Source of the DNA: Planctomycetota bacterium
GTDB lineage: Bacteria > Planctomycetota > UBA8742 > UBA2392
Length of the DNA stretch: 64,000 bases
Reading direction: 5' to 3'
Assembly (NCBI GenBank): GCA_019636215.1
Contig: JAHBXZ010000002.1
Coordinates: forward strand, 310,001 to 374,000
Within the stretch, counting starts at the first letter, position 1; each line of letters opens with the position of its first letter. Both the position numbers and the translations under genes were made by a program. Below, piece by piece: positions 26,598-35,268 of this stretch. The notes under the pieces are model-generated. The model saw nothing but the letters and a program-made list of their open reading frames with translations, was not told where the DNA came from and made no database searches.

Positions 26598-27461
26598 TCA
26601 GGCGAACAGTTCTTCGCGCGCGGCCTCCAGCTGCTGCTTGAGCCGATCCATGATGCGGTTGTGAATCTGGCAGACGCGGCTTTCACTGAGATCAAGCACC
26701 AAGCCGATCTCCTTCATGGTCAGCTCTTCGAGGTAGTACAGCACCACAATGAGCTTCTCTTTCTTGCTGAGACCGCGAGTCGCAAGCTCGATCAGCTCGC
26801 GCTTCTCCATCTGGGCGGTGGGCGCCACGACATCCGCGTCTTCGATGGTGTCCACTTTGCGCACTTCTTTGCCGTCGTTGTCGTACTCGCTACCCGCGCG
26901 ATCAAGGCTGACAATGTTCGCCATGTTGATTTCGCGCATCCAGCGGTCGTACTCCTGCATCGAGATTCCCAGCTTGCCGGCAATCTGTTCGGCATCGGGA
27001 GCGTGCCCGGATTCGGACTCGGCTTCCTTGCTTGCACGCTCCAGCCGGTGGCTGTGTGTGCGGACAAGACGGGGGGCGAAGTCCTGGTTGCGCAGGTCGT
27101 CCAGGATCGCGCCGTGTATGCGCTGCTTGGCATAGATCTCAAACTTGACGCCGCGGGTGGGGTCAAAACCGTCAATGGCATCCATAAGGCCAAAGACGCC
27201 AGCCTGGATCAGTTCGTCAAGATCCACATGAGAGGGCAGCTTGCCGTGCATGCGTTCGGCGTTGATGCGAACCAGCGGAAGAAAGTGCTCGATCAGCTGA
27301 TTGCGAACCTTCTCGTTGCCGGCGTGAAGCTCTTTCCAGAGTGCGTCGACGTCGCGCGCGCCATCGCCCCGTGCCTGGGTGATGTAAGCCTTTGGCAGGA
27401 GGGCCGATGTGCGCGAAAACGCTGAACGGACGAAGGTGGGTACAGGCGCTGATGTGGGCAT
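26598..27461 (-). CDS. FliA/WhiG-family RNA polymerase sigma factor
   Basis: A 287-residue sigma-70 group 3 protein. The ATG at 27461 has CCGGAG about 10 bases upstream. Region 2 is clear (LVRINAERMHG, DLDELIQAGVFGLMDAIDGFDPTRGVKFEIYAKQRIHGAILDDL, shown here in pieces). Region 3 follows, with AEQIAGKLGISMQEYDRWM. Region 4 is LSKKEKLIVVLYYLEELTMKEIGLVLDLSESRVCQIHNR. FliA controls flagellar genes and WhiG controls development in other phyla. No flagellar, chemotaxis or FlgM-like gene is nearby, so its regulon here is unknown. The gene at 27617 is divergent. Confidence 0.93.
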   Translation of the reverse strand: MPTSAPVPTFVRSAFSRTSALLPKAYITQARGDGARDVDALWKELHAGNEKVRNQLIEHFLPLVRINAERMHGKLPSHVDLDELIQAGVFGLMDAIDGFDPTRGVKFEIYAKQRIHGAILDDLRNQDFAPRLVRTHSHRLERASKEAESESGHAPDAEQIAGKLGISMQEYDRWMREINMANIVSLDRAGSEYDNDGKEVRKVDTIEDADVVAPTAQMEKRELIELATRGLSKKEKLIVVLYYLEELTMKEIGLVLDLSESRVCQIHNRIMDRLKQQLEAAREELFA

Positions 27462-27604
27462 GGTGTTGTGGCTCCGGAGGTTATGATGTGCTTTACAGAT
27501 TATAAAATACACCGTAGCTGCGTCTTCGTCAAATCTTTGTGCCTGATTTCTTGAACTGCCTGATGCGAAACTCTGCTTTCCGTCGTTTCTGTCGTCGAAT
27601 CCAT

Positions 27605-27610
27605 TACAAT
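27605..27610 (+). promoter_or_regulatory. -10-like box exactly 6 bases before the lipoprotein start
   Basis: TACAAT, six bases, ATG at 27617. No Shine-Dalgarno sequence. It lies in the 155-base divergent region shared with the sigma-factor gene. Confidence 0.4.
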
Positions 27611-27616
27611 GCCGCC

Positions 27617-28714
27617 ATGCGTGGTCTTGGCTTCATGGCCCGATGCCTCTGCTGTGCAACCCTGTTGGGTGGCTGTGCGACTGTGCCCACGCAGCCGCCA
27701 CAGCCCGAACCACGGGGCACTACACTGGTGCGGTTTCACCACGAACGCATTTCCCTGGAAGAACTCGCTGCTAACCGCGAAAGCGCCTTGGCCTGTGCCA
27801 GGGCAATCGCATTGCTTGAGCGCGAACTTCGAGAACCCTGGGTTGAAGACCGCGAAGCCCGGGTACTTCTTCAGCATGTGCGGGGCCTGGAGCCCCCCAC
27901 CCTCTCCATGGCCATGACAGCCTGGGAAGGCGCCGAAGCCAAAGCTGCCGGCAGCGACCGAGAGATGTTTCGCGAGTTCGGCGTGTATGGCACCCGTCGC
28001 ATGCTGGGTGCCGTTGTGCGTCGCGCCCAGGTGGCAACCCTGGAGGACTACGCGGCTTCCTTGCTGGCATCGCATCAGGAAGACACACCGGCAGCGCGGT
28101 TGCTGGCTGGATGGCGCCATCTGGCCCCGGAGTTAAATCGACGCGACACCGCATACCTGGCTTCGTCGTGGTACTTCCACGTGGGCATGGATACGCAGCT
28201 TGCCCTGCACGACAGCCTGCTTGGTCCATTCGCCCGTTGTGTGGTGTTGGACGCCGGAAGTCTTTCGGGCATGGGCCCACTGGATGGAGTAGACGCCTAC
28301 CAGATGCCGCGCGAGGTGCTGGACCTGCTGCTGCCCGCGGGCTCAAGCCCGGTCGCTCCGCTGGTGCGCGCGCTTGCAAAGGGGCAGCCTCTGCCGGCAG
28401 GCGTCAAGATTGCTCCCGGCAAGACAGAACGCGAAGACGATGAGAACCGCCGTTTCCTGTCGGCGGCATTGCGGGGCCTGACAGAGGGCATGGCCGAGCC
28501 AGAGTACCTGCCGGGCGGGCTATCCGAGTTCAGCGTCACGTTCTCGTACCTGCTGGGAACCTCTGAGGCGCGCGCGAGTCTTGCCATGCGCCGCGAGGGC
28601 GCCGCTTGGGTGCTGGAACGCTTCGCCTATGAGCCCGCCGCTGCTTCCATGATGGGCCAGCGCGGTGCCAAGCTGGACCTGATGCCGCTGTTGCGGTCAC
28701 GCCAGGGAACCTGA
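27617..28714 (+). CDS. Lipoprotein of unknown function
   Basis: A 365-residue protein. The ATG at 27617 opens a short lipoprotein signal with the lipobox LLGGC (MRGLGFMARCLCCATLLGGC). The mature part is helical and rich in Arg, Glu, Leu and Ala, with no recognised motif. The middle segment DTAYLASSWYFHVGMDTQLAL is the most hydrophobic. It probably sits at the periplasmic face of a membrane. It is divergent from the FliA/WhiG sigma gene and ends in a bidirectional terminator. Confidence 0.75.
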   Translation: MRGLGFMARCLCCATLLGGCATVPTQPPQPEPRGTTLVRFHHERISLEELAANRESALACARAIALLERELREPWVEDREARVLLQHVRGLEPPTLSMAMTAWEGAEAKAAGSDREMFREFGVYGTRRMLGAVVRRAQVATLEDYAASLLASHQEDTPAARLLAGWRHLAPELNRRDTAYLASSWYFHVGMDTQLALHDSLLGPFARCVVLDAGSLSGMGPLDGVDAYQMPREVLDLLLPAGSSPVAPLVRALAKGQPLPAGVKIAPGKTEREDDENRRFLSAALRGLTEGMAEPEYLPGGLSEFSVTFSYLLGTSEARASLAMRREGAAWVLERFAYEPAAASMMGQRGAKLDLMPLLRSRQGT

Positions 28715-28727
28715 CCGGCAATTCAAA

Positions 28728-28751
28728 AAGGGCGCACCTGGGTGCGCCCTT
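28728..28751. terminator. Bidirectional intrinsic terminator
   Basis: Perfect 11-bp inverted repeat AAGGGCGCACC / GGTGCGCCCTT separated by TG, with A's on the left and CTTT on the right. It sits between the convergent stops at 28714 and 28772. Confidence 0.8.
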
Positions 28752-28771
28752 CTTTGCATGCAGAGGTCGAT

Positions 28772-30049
28772 CTACTTCTCTGGGTGGATGATCAGCAGTT
28801 CGCGGTACACCTTGTTATCCGGCACCAGCTTGTTGAAGAACGCCTTCTTGGCCTTGTTGTCTGCGTTGTCGCGCAGCATCTTGAAGATCTTCTGGTTGGT
28901 TTCCTGTGTGTCGATCATCGAGTAAGCCACCCAGGCGTACTGGGTCATTTCCCAGCTTGAGGCAGCAACTTCACCCGCGAGGAAGCTGTCCAGCAGGGCA
29001 ATGCTGGAGGCACTGGGGTTAGCCTTCAAGGCCTCAAACGCGCGGCGCAGCACAGGCTTGCTGTGATCAGCGCCCTTGGCAGCCTGGGCTGTCACAGCGG
29101 CTTGAATGTGCACCAGGCCGGCAGGGTCCTTGATGGCCTGAAGAATCTGCAGGGCGTTGCAGCGCATCTGGTCTGTAGAGTCTTCGCTGCTGATCATGCT
29201 GCCCATGGCCTCAATGACGGCCGGGCGGTCGGCGGCAACCAGCAGCAGGTTGGACAGCTTGCCGACGCAGGCCTGGCTGGTTTCCTCGCGCACCATGGCC
29301 ACAAGTGCAGCCGTGGACGGATGAGCCGAGGTTTCCGTGCGGATCAGTTCAAGCATGTAAGCACGGCCGATGCTGCCGACCTCTGACTGCGGCACCAAAG
29401 CGCCGATGCTCTGCAGTTCCGCCACCGTGCACTGGCCCTTGAACAGGGCGTGATCTACCAAGGCCTTGGCCGCATCGCGGGCAGCCCAGGTGTCCGCCCA
29501 TGACGCCTGCAGCAACAGCTCTGCCTTCCAGGACTTGATCAGCGTGGGTTCGAACTCGCCTTCATAGCCCGCATCCTGCAGGATCAACCGCTTGCGCAGT
29601 TCGGCCTCAATGGTTGCCTTGTGGGGCTCATTGATGGCAATGAAGTTGCGCAGTGCGCGCTCGGTCTGTGACAGCCCGGCGGGGTGCTTGTCGTCCGTCT
29701 CAAAGTAGAAGGCACCGCGCTGGGCAAACGGGTGGTGCAGGAACAAATGCTTGCCGTTGATCTGGTTGAAGCCAACGATCACGTCGCGGCCAAGTGCGGC
29801 ATCGGCGGGTGCGGGCTCAAAGGCTTCCAGGGTTACCTCTGTGCCGGTGGCAAGGTCACCCTTGATCACCGTGTCACAGCGAACGGTCAGCCGGTCACCC
29901 TGGGCCGTGCGTTGCAGCCCCACAAACTCTCCGCGTGCGATAAACATGGAATCCTTGGCCATGTCGAACACGGTGAAGTTGGCCTGCAATGCGCCGCCCA
30001 GAAGGGTTGCCCCTAGGGTGACGGCGAAGATGTTCATAGCCTTGCGCAT
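28772..30049 (-). CDS. Exported helical-repeat protein (paralogue of the next gene)
   Basis: A 425-residue protein with AGAGGAA 8 bases before the ATG at 30049 and a signal peptide (MRKAMNIFAVTLGATLLGGALQA). The first 130 residues are beta-like and include an 'ARGEFVGLQR ... CDTVIKGDL' segment and an FxxINGKHLFLHH strand. The rest is helical with HEAT-like pairs. The layout matches the gene at 30105 ('VSGRLLRVEN ... HDVLKGN ... DALYFIHSR'), so the two are probably paralogues. The family is not recognised. Both are likely periplasmic. Confidence 0.7.
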   Translation of the reverse strand: MRKAMNIFAVTLGATLLGGALQANFTVFDMAKDSMFIARGEFVGLQRTAQGDRLTVRCDTVIKGDLATGTEVTLEAFEPAPADAALGRDVIVGFNQINGKHLFLHHPFAQRGAFYFETDDKHPAGLSQTERALRNFIAINEPHKATIEAELRKRLILQDAGYEGEFEPTLIKSWKAELLLQASWADTWAARDAAKALVDHALFKGQCTVAELQSIGALVPQSEVGSIGRAYMLELIRTETSAHPSTAALVAMVREETSQACVGKLSNLLLVAADRPAVIEAMGSMISSEDSTDQMRCNALQILQAIKDPAGLVHIQAAVTAQAAKGADHSKPVLRRAFEALKANPSASSIALLDSFLAGEVAASSWEMTQYAWVAYSMIDTQETNQKIFKMLRDNADNKAKKAFFNKLVPDNKVYRELLIIHPEK

Positions 30050-30104
30050 GGATGGTTCCTCTGGTTACTGCGCCAGTTAGATTCGGGGTAAGACCTGTGA
30101 TCGA

Positions 30105-31433
30105 TTAGTGGCCCTTGCCATCGGCCCCGGCAATCAGGGTCGTAAACGGGGTCTTGATTGCGGCTTCCACAACCTGCTTCAACACTGGGTCTGTGTTGCC
30201 CAAGGCCGTCAGATAGTCCTTGGCCAGCACGACGACCGTGTCAGGGTTCTTGCCTTCGCCCTTGGTCACCTTACGGGCCGCCGCCAGGGCCACAATCGCG
30301 CCCTTCACTTCGGTTTCCGTCAGGCCGTTGATCTCGCGATCGTTGATCAGGGTCTTCAGGGCGTTGACGTGGGCGCCTTCGCTGCGCAGATCGCGGCTTG
30401 CGATCAGGGCTTCGCGCAGCAGGCCTTGCTCGGTGCCGGTAACCAGCAGGCTGCCGACGATCTGCAGCGTGCGGTTGCGCAGTTCCGGGCCGTCGTGGTC
30501 GGCCTTGGGCCGGATCAGGCCCAGGCTGCGAACAATGATGGTGCGCACGGCGTCCGTCTGTGCGGCGTCCCATTCCTGCAGCAGGCGGGCAATCGCGGCG
30601 CCGCGGTCGATGTATTCCAGCGACATGCTGGCCAGGCTGGTGGTGCTCCAGCTGCCGTCGCCCAGCATGATCTCCATCAGGGCTTCAAAGCCGCCTTCCG
30701 GCTTGTGGCGGCCGATGGCAGTGATCAGTTCGTTGCGCTCGGCGCTGCCGACCTTGCTCAGGCGGGCCAGTGCCATAATCTGCTGCTTGCGCTCTTCCAG
30801 CATCGGGGCGTAGTCCTCGTGATTCCAGGACAGCTCGATGCATGCGTCCACAGACAGGCGACCGCCGCGCAGGTCAATCGCTTCAATCAGCTTGGCGGCG
30901 AAAGCAGACTTGCCCGGGGCCGACAGATATGCACGGACAAAATCCACGCCGGCGATCAGGTTGTTGTTCACCTCGGGACCGCTGATCGTGCCGCGTTCGT
31001 CCATGATGACGACATTGCGGCCGTCTTCCGGGCGGGAGTGAATGAAGTACAGCGCGTCGCCGCTGCGAAGGTCTTCGTCATAGGCCGCAAACTGAAGCTG
31101 GCGCATGCTTACGACGCGCAACTCAGCGCCAGCGGACGCGTTGCCCTTCAGAACATCGTGCACCATGATCACGGCTTCGCGCCGGATGTTGGCCACGCCG
31201 TCCTGCCACTGGCCGTCGTCCTTGCGGGCGTGGCGAGCAGCGTCAATGCCGGCTTCCGCCAGATTGACGTTCTCCACACGCAGCAGCCGGCCACTGACGA
31301 TGGTCTGGGCCTGGTCGGCCAGGCGCAGCGCCGTGGTCTTGTAGGGAATGTAGTTCTTTGCCTCGGCCTGGGCCGTGGCGGCCAGAGTGGCGGCCACCAG
31401 GGTCAGGGCACAGAACATGGTCTTGGTTTTCAT
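30105..31433 (-). CDS. Exported helical-repeat protein (paralogue)
   Basis: A 442-residue protein from the ATG at 31433, preceded by AAAGGCAAGG. Signal peptide MKTKTMFCALTLVAATLAATAQA. The N-terminal beta region (QTIVSGRLLRVENVNLAEAG ... VIMVHDVLKGNA ... LRVVSMRQLQF) is followed by a helical-repeat region (LEERKQQIMALARLSKVG; GGFEALMEIMLGDGSW). It shares this plan with the protein at 28772. No catalytic motif is visible. It forms a minus-strand block with two lipoprotein genes upstream. Confidence 0.7.
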   Translation of the reverse strand: MKTKTMFCALTLVAATLAATAQAEAKNYIPYKTTALRLADQAQTIVSGRLLRVENVNLAEAGIDAARHARKDDGQWQDGVANIRREAVIMVHDVLKGNASAGAELRVVSMRQLQFAAYDEDLRSGDALYFIHSRPEDGRNVVIMDERGTISGPEVNNNLIAGVDFVRAYLSAPGKSAFAAKLIEAIDLRGGRLSVDACIELSWNHEDYAPMLEERKQQIMALARLSKVGSAERNELITAIGRHKPEGGFEALMEIMLGDGSWSTTSLASMSLEYIDRGAAIARLLQEWDAAQTDAVRTIIVRSLGLIRPKADHDGPELRNRTLQIVGSLLVTGTEQGLLREALIASRDLRSEGAHVNALKTLINDREINGLTETEVKGAIVALAAARKVTKGEGKNPDTVVVLAKDYLTALGNTDPVLKQVVEAAIKTPFTTLIAGADGKGH

Positions 31434-31496
31434 TGCCTTGCCTTTAGTGAGCTGGTTGATTCCAGGGTCAAGTTCCGGGGTTTGGGTCACGTTGCA

Positions 31497-32633
31497 TCAC
31501 GGGGTCTGCGGGTTCGGGTCGCGGCCCTTGCCCGGCAGGTGCTTGGTGTCCAGTGCGTTCAAGTCTTCCTGGATGAAGGCGTAGCCATAGCCGTTCTGGA
31601 AAATCACCTGGGCAGGATCCATCAGCGTGCCGACTTTGCCCGAGTTCAGGCCGACAGCCTGGGCAATCAAGTTGGTGTGCAGCGCGCCAAGGTGACGTGA
31701 GTACTCCACCACTGCCTCTTCTTCAGTGTGGCCGGGGGTGGTGGGCTTGAGCACCGGCGCCTTCTTGTAGGCATCGGCGTACAGGTCACCGAACACGCCA
31801 GTCGGGCTGGGAACCACAGTAAAGCCACCGCCGGCGTTCTGGGGCACCGCACCCAGGTTTTCGACGTTCTCGTTTTCAACGGTGTCGTTCATCGTAATGC
31901 CCAGCGCCTGGGTCAGCTGAGGCGCGCCGGCAGGAAGCAGGCGGGTCAGCAGAACCATGCCGCACTCGCTGTAGTTCTTGTTCAAGAAGCGGCTCTGCGG
32001 GGGCGGGAAGTCGCCGGGGCTGTTAGGCGGGGGCGAAGTCCAGCCGAACATCACCGAGCCCTGGCTGCCGGCCGGGTAGGCCTGGCGGTTCACGGTGTAG
32101 ATCACCTGGCCGCTGGGCAGAACAATGCGTTCCACGGGCGCGGTAACAAAGTTGATGTCCAGGCTCTTGGGCGACCAGATCAGGAACCCGAACTGGTCGC
32201 GTTCACGGATGCGGGTGCCGTCGGCATTGCGGCGGAACCACTGGCTCATGAACGACAGCATCAACGGGTACTGGTTGTTCACTTCGATGTGAGTCGGCGA
32301 CTGCTCCTTGATCAGGTAGCCGGTAAAGCCGGCGGTCGCCAGGGCCTGGATGGTGTCCGCAAACCAGGCGCCGATGGTGCCGCCCGGTCCGTCGTCACTG
32401 TCGCGACCCGGATCGATGTACCACACATCGCAGTAGAAGCCGGTGATGGTCGGGTTCTCTGCGGCGAATGTGAACACCGTGACGCCGAACAGCGGCTCAG
32501 TGCCCGGGGTGCCCACAGCGGAGCCACCCGGCGGGCCGGCGAACTTGCCGTCGCAGCCCGAACCGATCATCGAGAAGCTGCCCACAGCGAGGGCCAGGAC
32601 AGCGGCAGGAAGCATAGAGAGAAGCTTGCGCAT
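31497..32633 (-). CDS. Lipoprotein of unknown function
   Basis: A 378-residue protein with a lipoprotein signal (MLPAAVLALAVGSFSMIGSGC, lipobox GSGC). The mature protein is beta-rich and Pro/Gly/Asn-rich with aromatic patches (GFYCDVWYIDPGRDSDDG; QSRFLNKNYSECGM). The Asp-rich DPGRDSDDG may be a metal-binding loop, but I do not recognise a family. It is followed closely by the paralogous exported proteins. Confidence 0.7.
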   Translation of the reverse strand: MRKLLSMLPAAVLALAVGSFSMIGSGCDGKFAGPPGGSAVGTPGTEPLFGVTVFTFAAENPTITGFYCDVWYIDPGRDSDDGPGGTIGAWFADTIQALATAGFTGYLIKEQSPTHIEVNNQYPLMLSFMSQWFRRNADGTRIRERDQFGFLIWSPKSLDINFVTAPVERIVLPSGQVIYTVNRQAYPAGSQGSVMFGWTSPPPNSPGDFPPPQSRFLNKNYSECGMVLLTRLLPAGAPQLTQALGITMNDTVENENVENLGAVPQNAGGGFTVVPSPTGVFGDLYADAYKKAPVLKPTTPGHTEEEAVVEYSRHLGALHTNLIAQAVGLNSGKVGTLMDPAQVIFQNGYGYAFIQEDLNALDTKHLPGKGRDPNPQTP

Positions 32634-32706
32634 GATTACTTTCCTTGGTGCTGATTCCGCTTACAGGGGACGCGAACCAGGGTTTCTTTCCGTCAGTCAA
32701 ACCAGT

Positions 32707-33942
32707 CTAGCGCATGAAGCCGGGCAGGGTGCTCAAGGGGCCCGGGGCCATGAATGTGCCGTTCACGGTGTCCTGCATACGCAGCAGGTCTTCGACCACG
32801 AACTGGAACCTCTTGCCGGAAGCGATGAACGCGGTCATGTCGAAGATCACCGAGATGTTCATCAGGTCTTCCTGGTTGTTCACCACGCCCGGAAGGGCAA
32901 AGGCGCTGTCAATCAAGCCCAGGCCGTAGCCAATGATGTGGTTGCCCACAGCGGCCAGATAATAGCTGTAGGTCACGCCGTCATTGACATTGATCGTGCT
33001 GGCCGTGCCGCTGGTGGTCTGCACCCAGTTATCGACAAAGCGCTGCATGAAGACGCCGCCGCCGCAGTCAATCGGGCCGCCGCCACCGAAGTAATCAGGC
33101 ACCGGCACACCTACCAGGCGCAGGAATCCGTTGGCGCCTGGCTGCGAGGACAGGTCGGTCTCGATGCTCTTGTTCTGGGCAGGCGGCTCGCGCCAGCCAG
33201 CGGCCAGAAGGCCTGCCGGTGCGCCGTTGCCATTGAAGCCGTAAGACATGACGTTGTTCACCGGCACAGCAATGCGCTGAACACCATTCAGGCCGACCGT
33301 TGCCGGGTCGCCCACTTCCTGCTGGGGCGAAGACGGCGGGCTGGCCTGCAGCAACGGCGTGAAGCCTGATGCCGCCTGGGCCTGTTCGTGAATCGAGATT
33401 GCCATTGAGTTGAATTTCACGCTCTCGTACTGGATCGCGGGGTCACCTACCACGATGGGCGACAGTGCCGAGCCGTCCACATCGCGCAGGAACCACTGGT
33501 TCTGCATGCTGAGCACCCAAGCCGCCAGGTAAAGGTTCGCGGCCTGGCCGCCGGGGCCGGTGTTCACGCTGGGGTGAGGCCAGCCCGCGCCAGGCGTCTT
33601 ATAGCCGTCGTGGGTGTAGGGCCAGTCCGGCACTTCCTGCGGAGTGCGGCAGGTCGGGTTGTCCGAGCACGAGCCCAGCATGTTCATCGCCCACAGGTCG
33701 TGGCCGGGCGAGGCGAGCTCCGGAAACACCGTGTTGTCGATCGGCAGCAACGTGACGTCGATGGACGTTACGCCGGTGATCGGGTGGGTGACTTCACTGG
33801 GAAGGTTGTAGTGAACAATCGGCGTCTTGCGGACCGGGAACTGTTCGATCTGCCGTTGGCCGTTGAACACGATGCCGTCAGATCCGCATCCAGCCAGAAA
33901 GGTCAGTGTTCCCGCTGCGACAAGACCAGCAATCCGCTTCAT
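32707..33942 (-). CDS. Lipoprotein of unknown function
   Basis: A 411-residue protein with GGAGAG upstream of the ATG at 33942 and a lipoprotein signal (MKRIAGLVAAGTLTFLAGC). The mature part is Gly/Pro/Asn/Thr-rich with some Cys (GSCSDNPTCRTPQEVP; GPIDCGGGVFM). It shares general composition with the lipoprotein at 31497, and the two may work together. No known domain is recognised. Confidence 0.7.
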   Translation of the reverse strand: MKRIAGLVAAGTLTFLAGCGSDGIVFNGQRQIEQFPVRKTPIVHYNLPSEVTHPITGVTSIDVTLLPIDNTVFPELASPGHDLWAMNMLGSCSDNPTCRTPQEVPDWPYTHDGYKTPGAGWPHPSVNTGPGGQAANLYLAAWVLSMQNQWFLRDVDGSALSPIVVGDPAIQYESVKFNSMAISIHEQAQAASGFTPLLQASPPSSPQQEVGDPATVGLNGVQRIAVPVNNVMSYGFNGNGAPAGLLAAGWREPPAQNKSIETDLSSQPGANGFLRLVGVPVPDYFGGGGPIDCGGGVFMQRFVDNWVQTTSGTASTINVNDGVTYSYYLAAVGNHIIGYGLGLIDSAFALPGVVNNQEDLMNISVIFDMTAFIASGKRFQFVVEDLLRMQDTVNGTFMAPGPLSTLPGFMR

Positions 33943-34282
33943 GAATCTCTCCAGGTTTTGAGTCCGGTATGGATCAAACTCGGGGCTGACAAAGACTAAG
34001 CGTAGACCGTGCCAAATGAAATCAACAGCGCAAGTGCTTGAATCAAAGGAGTTTGAGCTTCATTGGTGGAATACTGGTATCCACCGAATGTGTAATTAAT
34101 CCCCATTCATGGGCGCCAGTCTTGGAACATGGTTCCGTTGTTACCACACGAAACCGTGAGCAAGCCCGGCCTAACATAGGGAGAATCAGGGGAGTACACC
34201 ATGCTAGCGGCTCACCGGGCGCGGTCAATGCGTTGCTGTCTTTCCTTCGCGACCCTACAATCCCGCCCCCTTGGAGGTCACA
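33943..34282. other. Intergenic region between a lipoprotein gene and ribH
   Basis: A 340-base divergent region, less GC-rich around 34000-34120. I see no confident -35/-10 pair and no riboswitch: an FMN (RFN) element was looked for before ribH and its conserved blocks are not there. A short reading frame with GGGGAG upstream starts at 34201 and overlaps the ribH start. GTGAGC and GCTCAC form a loose inverted repeat within it. Confidence 0.5.
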
Positions 34283-34765
34283 TTGGCAAAGCAGAAGCCA
34301 GCGGGGCGAATCATTTCGGGCATGCTCAACGCGCAGGGCATGCGCTTTGGCATCGTGGCCGCACGCTTCAATGACTTCATTGTCGAGAAGCTTCTGCAAG
34401 GCGCGCTGGATTCTATTGCCCGCCACGGCGGAGATGCACAAGCAGTAGATGTTGCATGGGTACCCGGCGCGTTCGAGATTCCTGTGGTTGCCCGCAAGTT
34501 CTGCGAGTCCGGCCGCTACGATGCCGTGATCTGCCTGGGCGCGGTCATTCGCGGAAACACGCCGCACTTTGACTACGTTGCTGGTGAAGCTGCAAAGGGT
34601 ATCAGCCAGGCCGGGCTGATGACCGGAGTGCCTTGTGTGTTCGGAGTGCTGACGACCGAGACCCTCGAGCAAGCCATTGAACGCTCCGGCACCAAGCTGG
34701 GCAACAAGGGCTTCGATGCCGCGACCACGGCGATTGAGACTGTGGACGTGCTGCGCAAAGTCTAG
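34283..34765 (+). CDS. ribH: 6,7-dimethyl-8-ribityllumazine synthase
   Basis: A 160-residue protein. I choose the TTG at 34283 because GGAGG ends 5-6 bases upstream; a TTG at 34271 overlaps that site. Motifs are those of Rib[50 protein letters not shown], and [23 protein letters not shown]. It joins a ribityl-uracil with dihydroxybutanone phosphate in riboflavin synthesis, and usually forms icosahedral or pentameric shells. The order ribH-nusB is common in bacteria. Confidence 0.96.
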   Translation: MAKQKPAGRIISGMLNAQGMRFGIVAARFNDFIVEKLLQGALDSIARHGGDAQAVDVAWVPGAFEIPVVARKFCESGRYDAVICLGAVIRGNTPHFDYVAGEAAKGISQAGLMTGVPCVFGVLTTETLEQAIERSGTKLGNKGFDAATTAIETVDVLRKV

Positions 34766-34812
34766 TCGCCAGTGTGCTGCCATCGACCGGCCGATTTGCT
34801 ATACATCGAGGC

Positions 34813-35262
34813 ATGGCACCGACTTCGGCAACAGAAGACCCCACATTTTTCCGCACCCAGGCCCGCGAGCTGGCTCTGAAGCTTCTGTACGCCATGGATC
34901 AATCCGGCCCGGCCACCATGGACGCGCAGGTGGACGACCTTCTGGCGCGGGAGGGCAACGAGATTCGTGTCCGGGACTTCGCCCTGGAACTGTTTCGTGG
35001 CACCCGCGAAGCCATGCCGGAACTCGACAGCGCTTTGCAAGAGGCCGCCCTGAACTGGCAGATTTCGCGCATGCCATGCGTTGACCGCGCTGTTCTGCGT
35101 CTTGGCGCGTTCGAACTGATGCACATGCACGATGTGCCGCCCCGCGTCACAATCAACGAGGCCGTTGAGCTTGCCAAGAAGTACTCAACCGAGAAGTCCG
35201 GCTCGTTTGTCAACGGTGTGCTGGACAAAGTATTCCAGACCCATTGCCCCCAGAAGGTCTAG
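34813..35262 (+). CDS. nusB: Transcription antitermination factor NusB
   Basis: A 149-residue helical protein from the ATG at 34813; an in-frame ATG at 34774 is poorer. The NusB pattern is seen: ARELALKLLYAMDQSG at the start, ALNWQISRMPCVDRAVLRLGAFEL in the middle and INEAVELAKKYSTEKSGSFVNGVLDKV at the end. NusB binds boxA RNA with NusE during rRNA transcription. A TATACA box lies 7 bases before the ATG, so it may be transcribed on its own as well as from ribH. Confidence 0.95.
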   Translation: MAPTSATEDPTFFRTQARELALKLLYAMDQSGPATMDAQVDDLLAREGNEIRVRDFALELFRGTREAMPELDSALQEAALNWQISRMPCVDRAVLRLGAFELMHMHDVPPRVTINEAVELAKKYSTEKSGSFVNGVLDKVFQTHCPQKV

Positions 35263-35268
35263 GCCACT

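Noticed and set aside
34140..34283. FMN riboswitch before ribH
   Set aside because: The conserved RFN blocks are not present; only a loose GTGAGC/GCTCAC repeat is seen.
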